Origin: Shouchella shacheensis
GTDB lineage: Bacteria; Bacillota; Bacilli; Bacillales; Bacillaceae_D
Reading direction: 5' to 3'
Assembly: GCF_001484965.1 (NCBI RefSeq)
Contig: NZ_LLYY01000037.1
Span: forward strand, 1-35,624
Length of the DNA: 35,624 nt
Shown here: positions 16,858 through 24,336 of the stretch, in pieces
Layout: every line of letters begins with the position of its first letter
Numbering within the stretch: the first letter of the stretch is position 1
The notes under the pieces: generated by a model
Seen by the model: only the letters and a program-made list of their open reading frames with translations
Told to the model about the DNA's origin: nothing
The model's database searches: none
Translations under genes and position numbers: made by a program

Positions 16858-18468
16858 TCACTCCTGATTGGTTGTTGCTTCTTCTCGTAACGCTTTTCGT
16901 AAGATCTTCCCTACATTGGTCTTCGGAAGCTCTTCTCGGAATTCAACGATCCTAGGGATTTTGTAAGCAGCCATATGGGCACGACAGTATGTTTCCACTT
17001 CTTTCGGTTCAAGCGTTTGCCCTTCATGCAGGACAAGATAGGCTTTGACAGTTTCGCCTCTGTAGGCGTCGGGCACACCAATGACCACGGCTTCTTTGAT
17101 CGCCGGATGTTCATACAGCACTTCCTCCACGTCACGGGGATAAATGTTTTCCCCACTTGCGATGATCATGTCTTTTTTGCGGTCAACAATATAAAGGTAG
17201 CCCTCGTCGTCGATTCGACCGATATCCCCTGTGTAAAGCCAACCATCCCTAAGGGCATTCGCGGTCTCTTCTGGTTTGTTCCAGTAGCCCTTCATCACTT
17301 GCGGTCCACGGATGATAATTTCGCCGAGATCGCCATTCTTCATTTCGTTCTCCCCGGAAGCGAGATCGACAACCTTGTAGTCGGTGCCAGGGAGTCCGAT
17401 ACCTACACTGCCTGGTTTTTTCTTAGCAAAGGCAGGGTTGCAGTGCGTCGTCGGCGATGCCTCCGATAGCCCGTAGCCTTCTAGAATCTTGGCCCCACTC
17501 TTTTCCTCAAACGAGCGCATTACTTCTACAGGCATCGGTGCGCTGCCACTGTTGCAAATTTTGATGCTGCTTATGTCCGTTTTGGTAGCCAGTGGGTGAC
17601 TGTTTAACGCCACATACATGGTTGGAACCGCTGGAAACGCTCCGGGGCGCTGTTCCCCGATCGTTTTCAGTACCTCCTCTGGATCAAAACGGGGGAGGAG
17701 GATAACTTCCGAAGCGGTATAGAGACCCAAATTCATGCAGACGGTCATGCCGAAGACGTGAAAGAGCGGGATTACAGCTAATGTTTTATCTTGACCAATC
17801 TCAATCTCTTCTTGAAAAAATAAGTAATTTTGAATCACGTTCGCCATCAGGTTGCGATGAGTCAGCATCGCCCCCTTGGACAGACTCGTCGTCCCCCCTG
17901 TATACTGCAGAACCGCCACATCCTCGATGTTTGTTTCCACCGCTTTCGGTTCTTCCTTCCCATTTGCAAGAAACGCATCAAAGCTTGGATCTGGGCCTGG
18001 CACAGCTGATGACTCGAAGCTAACGACAATGATCGTCTCAACCGTCTCGCTCTCGCTTTTTTTCACTCGCTCATAAAGAGCTTCGAACACAACGACCGCT
18101 TTCGCTCCGGAATCATTCAGGAAGTAGGTGATTTCCCGGTCCACGCTCATCGGATTGATTTGCGTCACCACTGCTCCGGCCTTTAAGATCCCGTAGTAAG
18201 CAATCACGTAGTGCGGGCAGTTCGGCAGCATAATCGCGACCCGGTCCCCTTTTTCCACCCCAGACGCTTGCAGGCTTGAAGCGAACGAATCAATCGCAGC
18301 GACGAGCTCTTTATACGTCAGTTTCTGTCCATAGAAGGAGGTCGCATGAGCATCCGGGTACGTAACCGCTTTCTTCCCTAGCATTTCCGGAAGGGTTTGA
18401 TTGGGCACTTCAATGTCGTTTGTGAGAAATTCTGGATATTGTTTGAGCCAAGCTTTTTCCTGGTTCAT
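16858..18468 (-). CDS. Long-chain-fatty-acid--CoA ligase-like acyl-CoA synthetase
   Basis: This 536-residue AMP-forming synthetase has the P-loop YTGGTTSLSKG (189-199; a Ser replaces the usual Gly after GGTT), PLFHVFGMT, EGYGLSEASP, WLYTGDIGRIDDEGYLYIVD, RKKDMIIASGENIYPRDVE and the C-terminal catalytic Lys in TNVGKILRK. Of the two synthetases in the operon, this one looks more like FadD/LcfA. It follows the SDR gene by 23 nt and has a GGAGGG ribosome site. It lies promoter-proximally, beside the ACAD10/11-like gene, so it may activate the primary substrate. Specificity is not readable from sequence. Confidence 0.92.
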   Translation of the reverse strand: MNQEKAWLKQYPEFLTNDIEVPNQTLPEMLGKKAVTYPDAHATSFYGQKLTYKELVAAIDSFASSLQASGVEKGDRVAIMLPNCPHYVIAYYGILKAGAVVTQINPMSVDREITYFLNDSGAKAVVVFEALYERVKKSESETVETIIVVSFESSAVPGPDPSFDAFLANGKEEPKAVETNIEDVAVLQYTGGTTSLSKGAMLTHRNLMANVIQNYLFFQEEIEIGQDKTLAVIPLFHVFGMTVCMNLGLYTASEVILLPRFDPEEVLKTIGEQRPGAFPAVPTMYVALNSHPLATKTDISSIKICNSGSAPMPVEVMRSFEEKSGAKILEGYGLSEASPTTHCNPAFAKKKPGSVGIGLPGTDYKVVDLASGENEMKNGDLGEIIIRGPQVMKGYWNKPEETANALRDGWLYTGDIGRIDDEGYLYIVDRKKDMIIASGENIYPRDVEEVLYEHPAIKEAVVIGVPDAYRGETVKAYLVLHEGQTLEPKEVETYCRAHMAAYKIPRIVEFREELPKTNVGKILRKALREEATTNQE

Positions 18469-18491
18469 AGGAACCCTCCATTCCGTTTGGA

Positions 18492-19268
18492 TTACCTGAC
18501 GTGTGAACCTCCATCTACAACGACAACATCGCCGGTGATATAGTCTGAAGCCTTTGAGGCTAGGAAGAGGGCGACGCCTTTCAAGTCATCGTCTGAGCCA
18601 AAGCGGGCAAGGGGCGTCCCTGCAAGAATTGCGTCCCCGCCTTTTTCGATGACCACCTTTGACATTTTTGTTGGAAAAAAGCCCGGGGCAATCGCGTTGA
18701 CGTTAATATTATGCTCTCCCCACTTTGAGGCGAGGTCCTTTGTAAAGGTAATAATCGCTCCTTTGCTCGTGTTGTAGCCAATCGTGTCCAGCACGCCTGG
18801 AGGAGAACTCTTGAGTCCGGTAACGGAGGCAATGTTAATGATTTTGCCGCCGCCCTGCTCGATCATCACTCTTCCCACTGACTGGCTCATCAAAAATGTG
18901 CCGGTGACGTTCACATTCATCACCTTGTGCCAGGCTTCAAGCGGCATATCAAGCACCGAAGCGCCCCATGAGGCTCCACTGTTATTGACAAGAATGTCGA
19001 TGCTTCCAAATCGCTCCTTCGTGTCCCGAACAACGGCTTCCACGTCCTCTTGATTGACGACATCACATGGTAGCGCAAGCGTTTCGACGCCTGTGGTTTC
19101 TTCAATTTTCTTGGCCGCTTCCTGGCACCCCTCCAACTTTCTTGAGCAGAGGACGACATTGGCGCCCGCTTCTGCGAGCCCCTGCGCGATTTGAATCCCG
19201 AGCCCTCTACCGCCGCCCGTGACGATCGCTGTTTTCCCTTTGACTGAAAAGAGGTCGATAACGCTCAT
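18492..19268 (-). CDS. Short-chain dehydrogenase/reductase
   Basis: This is a 258-residue classical SDR with TGGGRGLG (17-24), R43 after strand 2 (SRK, an NADP-type feature), NNSG (95-98), catalytic S148, Y165 and K169 (YNTSKG), and PGFFPTKM. Its start overlaps the upstream dehydrogenase stop by ATGA, so the two are translationally coupled. Such SDRs are often gluconate-5-dehydrogenase-like or 3-ketoacyl reductase-like in annotation, but its position between an ACAD10/11-like enzyme and an acyl-CoA synthetase points to the carboxylic-acid pathway of this operon. The two SDRs of the operon are clearly different sequences, not a recent duplication. Confidence 0.9.
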   Translation of the reverse strand: MSVIDLFSVKGKTAIVTGGGRGLGIQIAQGLAEAGANVVLCSRKLEGCQEAAKKIEETTGVETLALPCDVVNQEDVEAVVRDTKERFGSIDILVNNSGASWGASVLDMPLEAWHKVMNVNVTGTFLMSQSVGRVMIEQGGGKIINIASVTGLKSSPPGVLDTIGYNTSKGAIITFTKDLASKWGEHNINVNAIAPGFFPTKMSKVVIEKGGDAILAGTPLARFGSDDDLKGVALFLASKASDYITGDVVVVDGGSHVR

Positions 19269-20512
19269 CGGGATCCCTCCTTAGCTGTTTGTGTATGTCC
19301 AGCTTCTTGATGGTTTTTTAACTCAAGCTTGGCGATTTGCGCTCGGTGCACTTCGTCGGGGCCATCGGCGAGGCGCAACGTTCGTGAATTGGCCCACTGT
19401 GCAGCCATTGGGAAGTCATTGGAGACGCCCGCGCCGCCAAAAGCCTGAATCGCCCGATCGATTACGCGTAACGCCATCGACGGTGCGACCACTTTAATCA
19501 TGGCGATATCTGCCTTCGCTTCCTTGTTGCCGACCGTGTCCATGCGATAAGCCGCTCGAAGTGTAAGCAAGCGTGCCTGCTCGATATCAATGCGGGACTC
19601 TGCCACCCACTCTGCGACAACGCCTTGCCTCGATAAAGGCTTACCAAAAGCTTCCCTTTGTTGAATCCGCTTACACATTTCCTCAAGCGATCGCTCCGCT
19701 GCCCCAATTAAGCGCATGCAGTGGTGAATGCGTCCCGGACCGAGCCTTCCTTGGGCAATCGCGAATCCTTTGCCTTCACCTAATAAGATATTTTCTTTCG
19801 GCACACGTACATTGTCAAATGTTACTTCTCCGTGACCATGAGGGGCGTGATCATACCCAAACACAGGCAGCGTTCGCTCGACTGTCACGCCCGGGGTCTT
19901 AAGTGGGACAAGAATCATCGCTTGCTGTTCATGGCGCTGGGCCTCAGGATTCGTTTTTCCCATCACAATCGCAATCTCACAACGTGGATCACCGGCTCCA
20001 GACGTCCACCATTTTCGCCCGTTAATGACGTACTCTTCCCCATCCCGCTCAATTCTCGCTTCAATATTGGTAGCGTCTGAGGAAGCGACCTCTGGCTCCG
20101 TCATCGCAAAACAGGAGCGAATCTCTCCTTCCAGAAGCGGTTTAAGCCAGCGTTTCTTCTGTTCCTCGGTTCCGTAGCGAACAAGAACCTCCATATTGCC
20201 CGTATCGGGGGCAGCGCAATTAAAGACTTCTGGAGCAATTAGCGAGCGGCCCATGATTTCACAAAGCGGCGCATACTCAATATTGGTCAGCCCAGCTCCA
20301 AGTTCGCTGTCTGGCAAAAATAAATTCCATAAGCCCTCTTCCTTCGCTTTAGCCTTTAATTCTTCCATCATCGGGGGGACCGCTGTCCAGCGCGTTTCCA
20401 TCTCATTGAGCTGTTCTTCATAAAGCCTTTCATTTGGGTACACATGGGCTTCCATGAACGCCGTCACCTTTTTTTGCAATTCCTGTACCTTTGATGAATA
20501 AGAAAAATCCAA
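19265..20512 (-). CDS. Acyl-CoA dehydrogenase, ACAD10/ACAD11-like
   Basis: The 415-residue flavoprotein is the first gene of the operon. It has [16 protein letters not shown] (136-151), [15 protein letters not shown] (164-178), [15 protein letters not shown] (356-370) and the C-terminal [11 protein letters not shown] (380-390). In this last motif Asp383 stands where most dehydrogenases have the catalytic Glu, as in the ACAD10/11 clade I remember. Enzymes of this clade work with a hydroxyacyl-CoA kinase, and one is encoded in the same operon at 13496-14551, which strengthens the call. The last codons run into the SDR start (ATGA). The promoter and operator lie just upstream. It probably acts on a phosphorylated or branched acyl-CoA and not on plain fatty acyl-CoA. 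Confidence 0.88.
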   Translation of the reverse strand: MDFSYSSKVQELQKKVTAFMEAHVYPNERLYEEQLNEMETRWTAVPPMMEELKAKAKEEGLWNLFLPDSELGAGLTNIEYAPLCEIMGRSLIAPEVFNCAAPDTGNMEVLVRYGTEEQKKRWLKPLLEGEIRSCFAMTEPEVASSDATNIEARIERDGEEYVINGRKWWTSGAGDPRCEIAIVMGKTNPEAQRHEQQAMILVPLKTPGVTVERTLPVFGYDHAPHGHGEVTFDNVRVPKENILLGEGKGFAIAQGRLGPGRIHHCMRLIGAAERSLEEMCKRIQQREAFGKPLSRQGVVAEWVAESRIDIEQARLLTLRAAYRMDTVGNKEAKADIAMIKVVAPSMALRVIDRAIQAFGGAGVSNDFPMAAQWANSRTLRLADGPDEVHRAQIAKLELKNHQEAGHTQTAKEGSR

Positions 20513-20530
20513 GCCAACCCCTCCTTTTTA

Positions 20531-20548
20531 ATACTAACCAGTTGGTAT
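20531..20548. promoter_or_regulatory. Operator O1 at the start site of the acyl-CoA operon
   Basis: ATACTAACCAGTTGGTAT is symmetric at 7 of 9 pairs. It lies just downstream of the candidate -10 box, covering the predicted start site and ending 18 bases before the ATG. It matches the core of O2 at 20712-20737 (ATACTAA-N-CAGTT-N-GTAT). The size suits a TetR dimer. Confidence 0.75.
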
Positions 20549-20554
20549 GTTTAA

Positions 20555-20582
20555 AGTATACCAGACTGATGGCATTATTCAA
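20555..20582 (-). promoter_or_regulatory. Sigma-A promoter of the acyl-CoA catabolism operon
   Basis: On the minus strand TTGAAT (20577-20582) is 16 bases before TATACT (20555-20560), and TGG directly precedes the -10 box, making it an extended -10. The predicted start falls near 20548, inside O1. Confidence 0.7.
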
Positions 20583-20680
20583 ACAATAATATCCAACAGG
20601 GCTTATAATTTTCTAGAGAAGGGATGATCTTCCCCGAGCCGTCTCTAACTAAAAGGTTTAAGAAAACTCATAAAAATGAT

Positions 20681-20708
20681 TTGATTATTTCGATAAAAAG
20701 TGTAAGAT
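20681..20708 (+). promoter_or_regulatory. Sigma-A promoter of the GPH symporter gene
   Basis: TTGATT (20681-20686) is 16 bases before TAAGAT (20703-20708). The predicted start near 20715 falls inside O2, the same geometry as on the other strand. Confidence 0.6.
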
Positions 20709-20711
20709 GGG

Positions 20712-20737
20712 AAACATACTAATCAGTTAGTATGTTT
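20712..20737. promoter_or_regulatory. Operator O2 at the start site of the symporter gene
   Basis: Perfect 11-base arms AAACATACTAA and TTAGTATGTTT flank a TCAG centre. The core shares ATACTAA, CAGTT and GTAT with O1, so both are likely bound by one regulator, most simply the TetR protein at 16224-16793. Confidence 0.78.
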
Positions 20738-20789
20738 TTGATCAAGTAGAATAAAAGATGTAAACGCATTCACCGGAGGAGGGAGAAGC

Positions 20790-22172
20790 ATGGACGCAAA
20801 AAAACTGGCAGAGCAACGAGCGACGACACCCGATCATTCAAAGGTTCCTGGACATAAGGAAATGCTGCATTATGGACTTGGATACTTAGGAATTATCTCT
20901 GTATGGACGTTGATCGGCACCTTTCTAACCTTTTATTATACGGACGTTGCCGGCATTTCCGCTGCCGCCGTAGGCACGATGATGCTCGTCGTTCGTTTGT
21001 TAGATGGGGTCACGGATATTGGTATGGGAACGCTCATCGATCGCACAAAATCAAAGCATGGGAAAGCACGCCCCTGGGTTCTTTGGACAGCCATCCCCCT
21101 TGGAATTACCACAGTGCTTGTTTTTTCGGTCCCTGACATTAGCGATTCGGGGAAAATTATATACGCGTATGTGACCTATATCTCCCTAATCTTGGCCTAT
21201 ACAGCCATTTCGATTGCCCTTAAAACACTGCTTGGGCTTATGACTCAAGTGCAGCAAGGGCGATCCGTAATTAATATTTACTCGGGCGTCTTTACGATGA
21301 TTGCAACGCTCGTAATCACGGTCTCTGCTCAGCCGGTTGCAAGCGCCATTGGCGGTAGGCTGGGCTGGACTCTTCTTGCTTTAATGATAAGCGTGATCAT
21401 TGTTGCCACTAGTTTTATTGCCTTTCGTGCGACTACCGAACGAGTAGGCAACCACAGGAACCGTCAAAAAAATAGTATTCCTTTTCTTATAGCCTACAAA
21501 GCGTTGTTCTCGAATAAATACTGGGTTATTATCACACTGTACTGTGTAGTGGCGTACACGCTTAATGCGCTTCTTGCAGGGGCGGGCCTGTATTACGCAC
21601 AGTACATTCTTGGAAATACAAGCTATTTTTCTATCATTGGCCTCGCTTTATTTGTGCCAACGATCGTTGGGTTTTTCTTCATTTCCCGGATCGTCAAGCG
21701 TTTCGGTAAACGAAACATCGCCTTAGCGGTCTCTTTTATTGGTATGTTTGGGCCACTTGTGAAACTAATAGAAACATCAAGTCTCCCTGTCTTTTTAGTA
21801 GGGACTATTATCCAGGGGTTCGGGTTGCTGCCGGTTATTATGGTATTGTATGCCATGATTAATGATACGGCAGAATACGGGGAATGGAAGTCAGGCGTGA
21901 GAACAGAAGGATTGATCAATAGTGCCGCCAGCTTTGGCATGAAAGTCGGAGCAGGTCTTGGAGGAGCGATCATCGGCTGGCTCCTTGCCTTTGGCGGCTA
22001 CGTCGGGGCAAGTCCTGCCCAATCGGCCATGGCCATCGATATGATTATTGTTCTGAATATTTATCTCCCGCTACTTCTGGCCATCCTGCAAACCATTTTG
22101 CTTTGGATGTATCGGCTTGATCAGCAGTATACGACGATCGTGCTTGAGTTAAAACGTCGCAAAGGGGAGTGA
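20790..22172 (+). CDS. GPH-family (MelB-like) cation symporter
   Basis: This 460-residue membrane protein should have 12 helices. The family motif lies after helix 2: R69-L-L-D72-G-V-T-D76, with D84-R-T-K-S-K-H-G-K-x-R-P-W-V-L-W following. D72 and D76 align with the Na+-coupling aspartates of MelB. The start has a GGAGGAGGGAG ribosome site. The family is best known for sugars and glycosides, yet this gene is divergent from a beta-oxidation operon and carries the same operator, with no sugar gene nearby. The likely cargo is therefore the operon's substrate, perhaps an organic acid or a conjugate; this is inference from context. Confidence 0.85.
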   Translation: MDAKKLAEQRATTPDHSKVPGHKEMLHYGLGYLGIISVWTLIGTFLTFYYTDVAGISAAAVGTMMLVVRLLDGVTDIGMGTLIDRTKSKHGKARPWVLWTAIPLGITTVLVFSVPDISDSGKIIYAYVTYISLILAYTAISIALKTLLGLMTQVQQGRSVINIYSGVFTMIATLVITVSAQPVASAIGGRLGWTLLALMISVIIVATSFIAFRATTERVGNHRNRQKNSIPFLIAYKALFSNKYWVIITLYCVVAYTLNALLAGAGLYYAQYILGNTSYFSIIGLALFVPTIVGFFFISRIVKRFGKRNIALAVSFIGMFGPLVKLIETSSLPVFLVGTIIQGFGLLPVIMVLYAMINDTAEYGEWKSGVRTEGLINSAASFGMKVGAGLGGAIIGWLLAFGGYVGASPAQSAMAIDMIIVLNIYLPLLLAILQTILLWMYRLDQQYTTIVLELKRRKGE

Positions 22173-22280
22173 TTATAGGAGCGAATGGAAAGCGGCAGGC
22201 TGTTTTGATTGTTAGCGAAGTTGAACGACCTCTATTGGCTCTTTTACAACCACGCAATTCGTCATCAGAATAAAAGGAAC

Positions 22281-22311
22281 GGAGTAACCGAGAGTCTCTC
22301 GGTTATGCTCC
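22281..22311 (+). terminator. Strong hairpin after the symporter, possible terminator
   Basis: Arms AACCGAGAG/CTCTCGGTT around one base, extended by GGAG/CTCC, make a 31-nt stem. The nearest T run (ttttttat) starts about 17 nt later, so it is not a canonical terminator. The rest of the 22173-22428 gap holds only the next gene's promoter. Confidence 0.4.
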
Positions 22312-22357
22312 AACCCACCTCAATCCCTTTTTTATCGATGGATGAGGTATATTTTCC

Positions 22358-22387
22358 TTTAAGTGGGCGTCCCGAGGAGAGTATACT
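22358..22387 (+). promoter_or_regulatory. Candidate promoter of the ACR3/BASS-type transporter gene
   Basis: TATACT (22382-22387) is a good -10 box; TTTAAG (22358-22363) lies 18 bases upstream and is a weak -35. The leader would be about 35 nt. Confidence 0.4.
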
Positions 22388-22428
22388 GGGGTGTAGATCA
22401 CGTATAGTCAAGAAGAGGGTAACCATTC

Positions 22429-23394
22429 ATGAGGACATTGGAAAAGCTACAAACGCTTGTTATCTTGCTTTCTATTAGCCTAGGGCTTCTCTTAGGACAG
22501 CTTCACATAATCGAGCAATACGCGGACTATTTCATTATCCCTTTTTTGTTCGTCATGTTATATGGATTGTTTCTAACCATTCCGTTAAAGCCATTGAAAA
22601 AAGCCTTTCTGAATTACAAATTCCTGAGTACGAGTACGATTATTAATTTTATTTGGACACCTTTACTTGCTTGGGGACTGGGCTTTTTATTCTTGTCCGA
22701 GCATCCAGCGTTATGGATGGGTTTTATCATGTTGATGGTGACTCCCTGTACGGATTGGTATCTGATATTTACTGGCGTCGCTAAAGGGAATGTCCCCCTT
22801 TCGACAGCGCTATTACCAGTCAACGTAATTTTGCAAGTGTTGCTTCTCCCGGTGTACCTGCTCATTTTTGCTGGAACCGTTGAAACGGTTGAGCTATCAA
22901 CCGTTCTGGAGAGCGTTATACTTGTCCTTGTCGCCCCCTTTGCGCTTGCCCTTCTTTCACGTTATGTATTAAAGAAAAAGGAATCGTTTTTAAAGAACAA
23001 ATGGACGCCCTTTTTTGGCAGCGGACAAGTGTTCTTCCTAGCACTGGCGATCATGGCGATGTTCGCTTCGCAAGGTTCTTACTTACTAGAAAACCTTAAT
23101 GTCCTTTATATTTTGCTCATCCCCGTCTTGTTGTATTTTGTTATCAACTATGTGCTCGCTCGTTTGATTGGGAGATTTCTAAAGTTTTCTTATGAAAATA
23201 CCGCTAGCTTAACTTTAACGATCATAGCTAGAAATTCGCCAGTGGCTTTGGCGATAGCGGTCACCGCTTTTCCTGATCAACCCCTCATCGCCCTAGCGTT
23301 GGTGATTGGCCCATTGATTGAATTGCCCGTTCTTGCCATCATTTCCGGGCTTTTGCTTTTTACAAGGAAAAACCAGAAAGCAACCAGCATTTAA
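22429..23394 (+). CDS. ACR3/BASS-superfamily transporter (arsenical-resistance-like)
   Basis: This 321-residue integral membrane protein has about 10 hydrophobic helices. It shows the two broken-helix signatures of the superfamily: TPCTDWYLIFTGVAKGN (about 104-120) with LPVNVILQVLLLPVY, and ARNSPVALAIAVTAFPDQP (about 265-283) followed by VIGPLIELPVLA. These are often annotated as arsenic resistance protein. However, the arsenite-type motif I remember is PCTAMV, and here it is PCTDWY, so arsenite export is doubtful; a bile-acid-family organic anion or other substrate is possible. No arsR or arsC is nearby. A GAGGG ribosome site supports the ATG. Confidence 0.82.
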   Translation: MRTLEKLQTLVILLSISLGLLLGQLHIIEQYADYFIIPFLFVMLYGLFLTIPLKPLKKAFLNYKFLSTSTIINFIWTPLLAWGLGFLFLSEHPALWMGFIMLMVTPCTDWYLIFTGVAKGNVPLSTALLPVNVILQVLLLPVYLLIFAGTVETVELSTVLESVILVLVAPFALALLSRYVLKKKESFLKNKWTPFFGSGQVFFLALAIMAMFASQGSYLLENLNVLYILLIPVLLYFVINYVLARLIGRFLKFSYENTASLTLTIIARNSPVALAIAVTAFPDQPLIALALVIGPLIELPVLAIISGLLLFTRKNQKATSI

Positions 23395-23413
23395 GGGCTG
23401 GTTGCTTTTTTTT
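23379..23413 (+). terminator. Intrinsic terminator overlapping the transporter stop codon
   Basis: A perfect 10-base-pair stem AGCAACCAGC/GCTGGTTGCT (23379-23406) runs into eight T (23406-23413). The stem contains the last codons and its loop the stop codon. Repeat copy B begins inside the T tract. Confidence 0.9.
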
Positions 23414-23531
23414 CTAGCTCCGGCGGGTAGAAGCGTCGAGGTTTTTCGCCCTGACAACGAAATCCAAGTACGGGATTTCTTTTATCGGTTCTCCAAAATT
23501 CTTGCTTCTAGGCAACCCGCCTTCGCTTTTC
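23411..23531 (+). repeat. Dispersed intergenic repeat, copy B
   Basis: It starts TTTCTAGCTCCGGCGGG and ends CCCGCCTTCGCTTTTC. Outer arms GGCGGG...AGAAG pair with CTTCT...CCCGCC, and inner arms GAAATCC/GGATTTC pair around a 6-base loop, so the element can fold into a long hairpin. It is joined directly to the upstream terminator T tract. Copy A matches it over nearly full length. Confidence 0.75.
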
Positions 23532-23620
23532 GGTTTGACCTTTATCCAATCCTCACCTTCCCTTTGCTTAGCGCATTAAGGGACAAATGGTTGAATTCAG
23601 CTTCAGTGGGTGTCTGTCCG

Positions 23621-23649
23621 AACCAATAAACCGTATCACACATAATGTA
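23621..23649 (+). promoter_or_regulatory. Candidate sigma-K promoter for the sporulation gene pair
   Basis: CATAATGTA (23641-23649) fits the sigma-K -10 pattern CATAnnnTA exactly, and AACC (23621-23624) sits 16 bases upstream as the short -35. The start would be near 23656, about 30 nt before the small membrane gene. Confidence 0.55.
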
Positions 23650-23686
23650 CAAAGAAGGGGCAAAGGAAGGGCGGTTCAGGAAGGAA

Positions 23687-23767
23687 ATGGAGCTAAAAGA
23701 ATTCATACTCATTTTGGTGTTGTTCATCTTGCTGATTATCGTCGGAGTGATCCTCTACTTGCTCTGA
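23687..23767 (+). CDS. 26-residue membrane peptide, YjcZ-like
   Basis: This short gene encodes MELKEF followed by a single hydrophobic helix rich in Ile, Leu and Val, ending in YLL. The core LVLFILLIIVG is nearly the same as the tail of the small YjcZ-type sporulation proteins (VVLFILLIIVG) as I remember them, but the usual Gly/Tyr-rich N-terminus is missing. AGGAAGGA immediately precedes the ATG, which is rather close. It sits 43 nt before spoVIF, and in B. subtilis yjcZ also lies next to spoVIF, so synteny supports the call. It is likely inserted in a membrane of the mother cell or forespore late in sporulation. Function unknown. Confidence 0.7.
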   Translation: MELKEFILILVLFILLIIVGVILYLL

Positions 23768-23810
23768 CGAGGAGGACCATCCTCAATTATCTTGAGAAGG
23801 GAGAGAACCC

Positions 23811-24065
23811 ATGAATAACAATCATCTATTTGACTCAATTAAAAAGAAAACGGGCGTGAAAATGGAAGACATTTTAGGTCTTGCTAGAACCTTTCAAAAT
23901 GCAGATTTCCGCGATCGTGATACGGTGCGAAAGGTTGTCAGAGAAGTTGCACGAGTAGCCAACCGTCCGGTGTCGCAAGAAAAGGAAGACAGAATTGTGG
24001 AAACGATTGTCAGCGGAAAAGGGCCTAAGGATTTGTCCTCCTTGGCTAGTATGTTGAAAAAATAG
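23811..24065 (+). CDS. spoVIF: Stage VI sporulation protein F
   Basis: The 84-residue product reads as SpoVIF: an N-terminal F-x-S-I-K-K-K-T-G-V-K-M segment, DILGLARTFQNADFRD, VRKVVREVARVANRPV and a C-terminal DLSSLASMLKK. In B. subtilis SpoVIF is made in the mother cell and is needed for proper spore coat assembly and resistance. The GAAGGGAG ribosome site supports the start. It is preceded by a YjcZ-like gene and a candidate sigma-K promoter, which agrees with late mother-cell expression. Its presence shows the organism is a spore former. Confidence 0.88.
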   Translation: MNNNHLFDSIKKKTGVKMEDILGLARTFQNADFRDRDTVRKVVREVARVANRPVSQEKEDRIVETIVSGKGPKDLSSLASMLKK

Positions 24066-24132
24066 CAGGAAGGCTTACTCAACCCTGCCGTTCATCAATG
24101 CCTGGTTCAGCCAATTTTGCTCAAGCATGCAG

Positions 24133-24228
24133 TTGACATTTCCTGAAATATGTAAATTAAATGACAAAATCTCGCGAGATAAAACGAGCGAGGGGAATTG
24201 CCTAAGGGTGAATTCGCCTCGTTTTTTT
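24133..24228 (+). ncRNA. Candidate small RNA between spoVIF and its terminator
   Basis: A perfect TTGACA (24133-24138) is followed after 18 bases by TTAAAT (24157-24162), then by the 12-base perfect palindrome ATCTCGCGAGAT (24169-24180) and a terminator ending at 24228. If active, it would give a transcript of about 60 nt with no ORF. It may equally be just the 3' end of the spoVIF message. Confidence 0.3.
24190..24228 (+). terminator. Intrinsic terminator downstream of spoVIF
   Basis: Stem GAGGGGAATT/AATTCGCCTC (24190-24220, one mismatch) with an 11-base loop is followed by G and seven T. Confidence 0.85.
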
Positions 24229-24289
24229 CGCTACTTCCAGTCCACGATCATCAATTTCTCCATCTGGTTGCAAATCCACCCCCCTACGA

Positions 24290-24329
24290 GAAACAAAAGA
24301 TAGTGGGTGCGAGTAGCACCCACTATCTT
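24290..24329 (-). terminator. Intrinsic terminator of the charged-protein gene
   Basis: On the minus strand a perfect 14-base-pair stem AAGATAGTGGGTGC/GCACCCACTATCTT with a 5-base loop (24297-24329) is followed by TTGTTTC. It lies 8 bases after the stop codon at 24337. Confidence 0.88.
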
Positions 24330-24336
24330 AATCCCT

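Noticed and set aside
22209-22478. 89-codon plus-strand frame overlapping the ACR3-like gene start
   Set aside because: It crosses a strong hairpin and the promoter of the next gene and has no suitable ribosome site.
23587-23814. 75-codon plus-strand frame over the small membrane gene
   Set aside because: It overlaps the better-supported 26-codon YjcZ-like gene in another frame and lacks a ribosome site.
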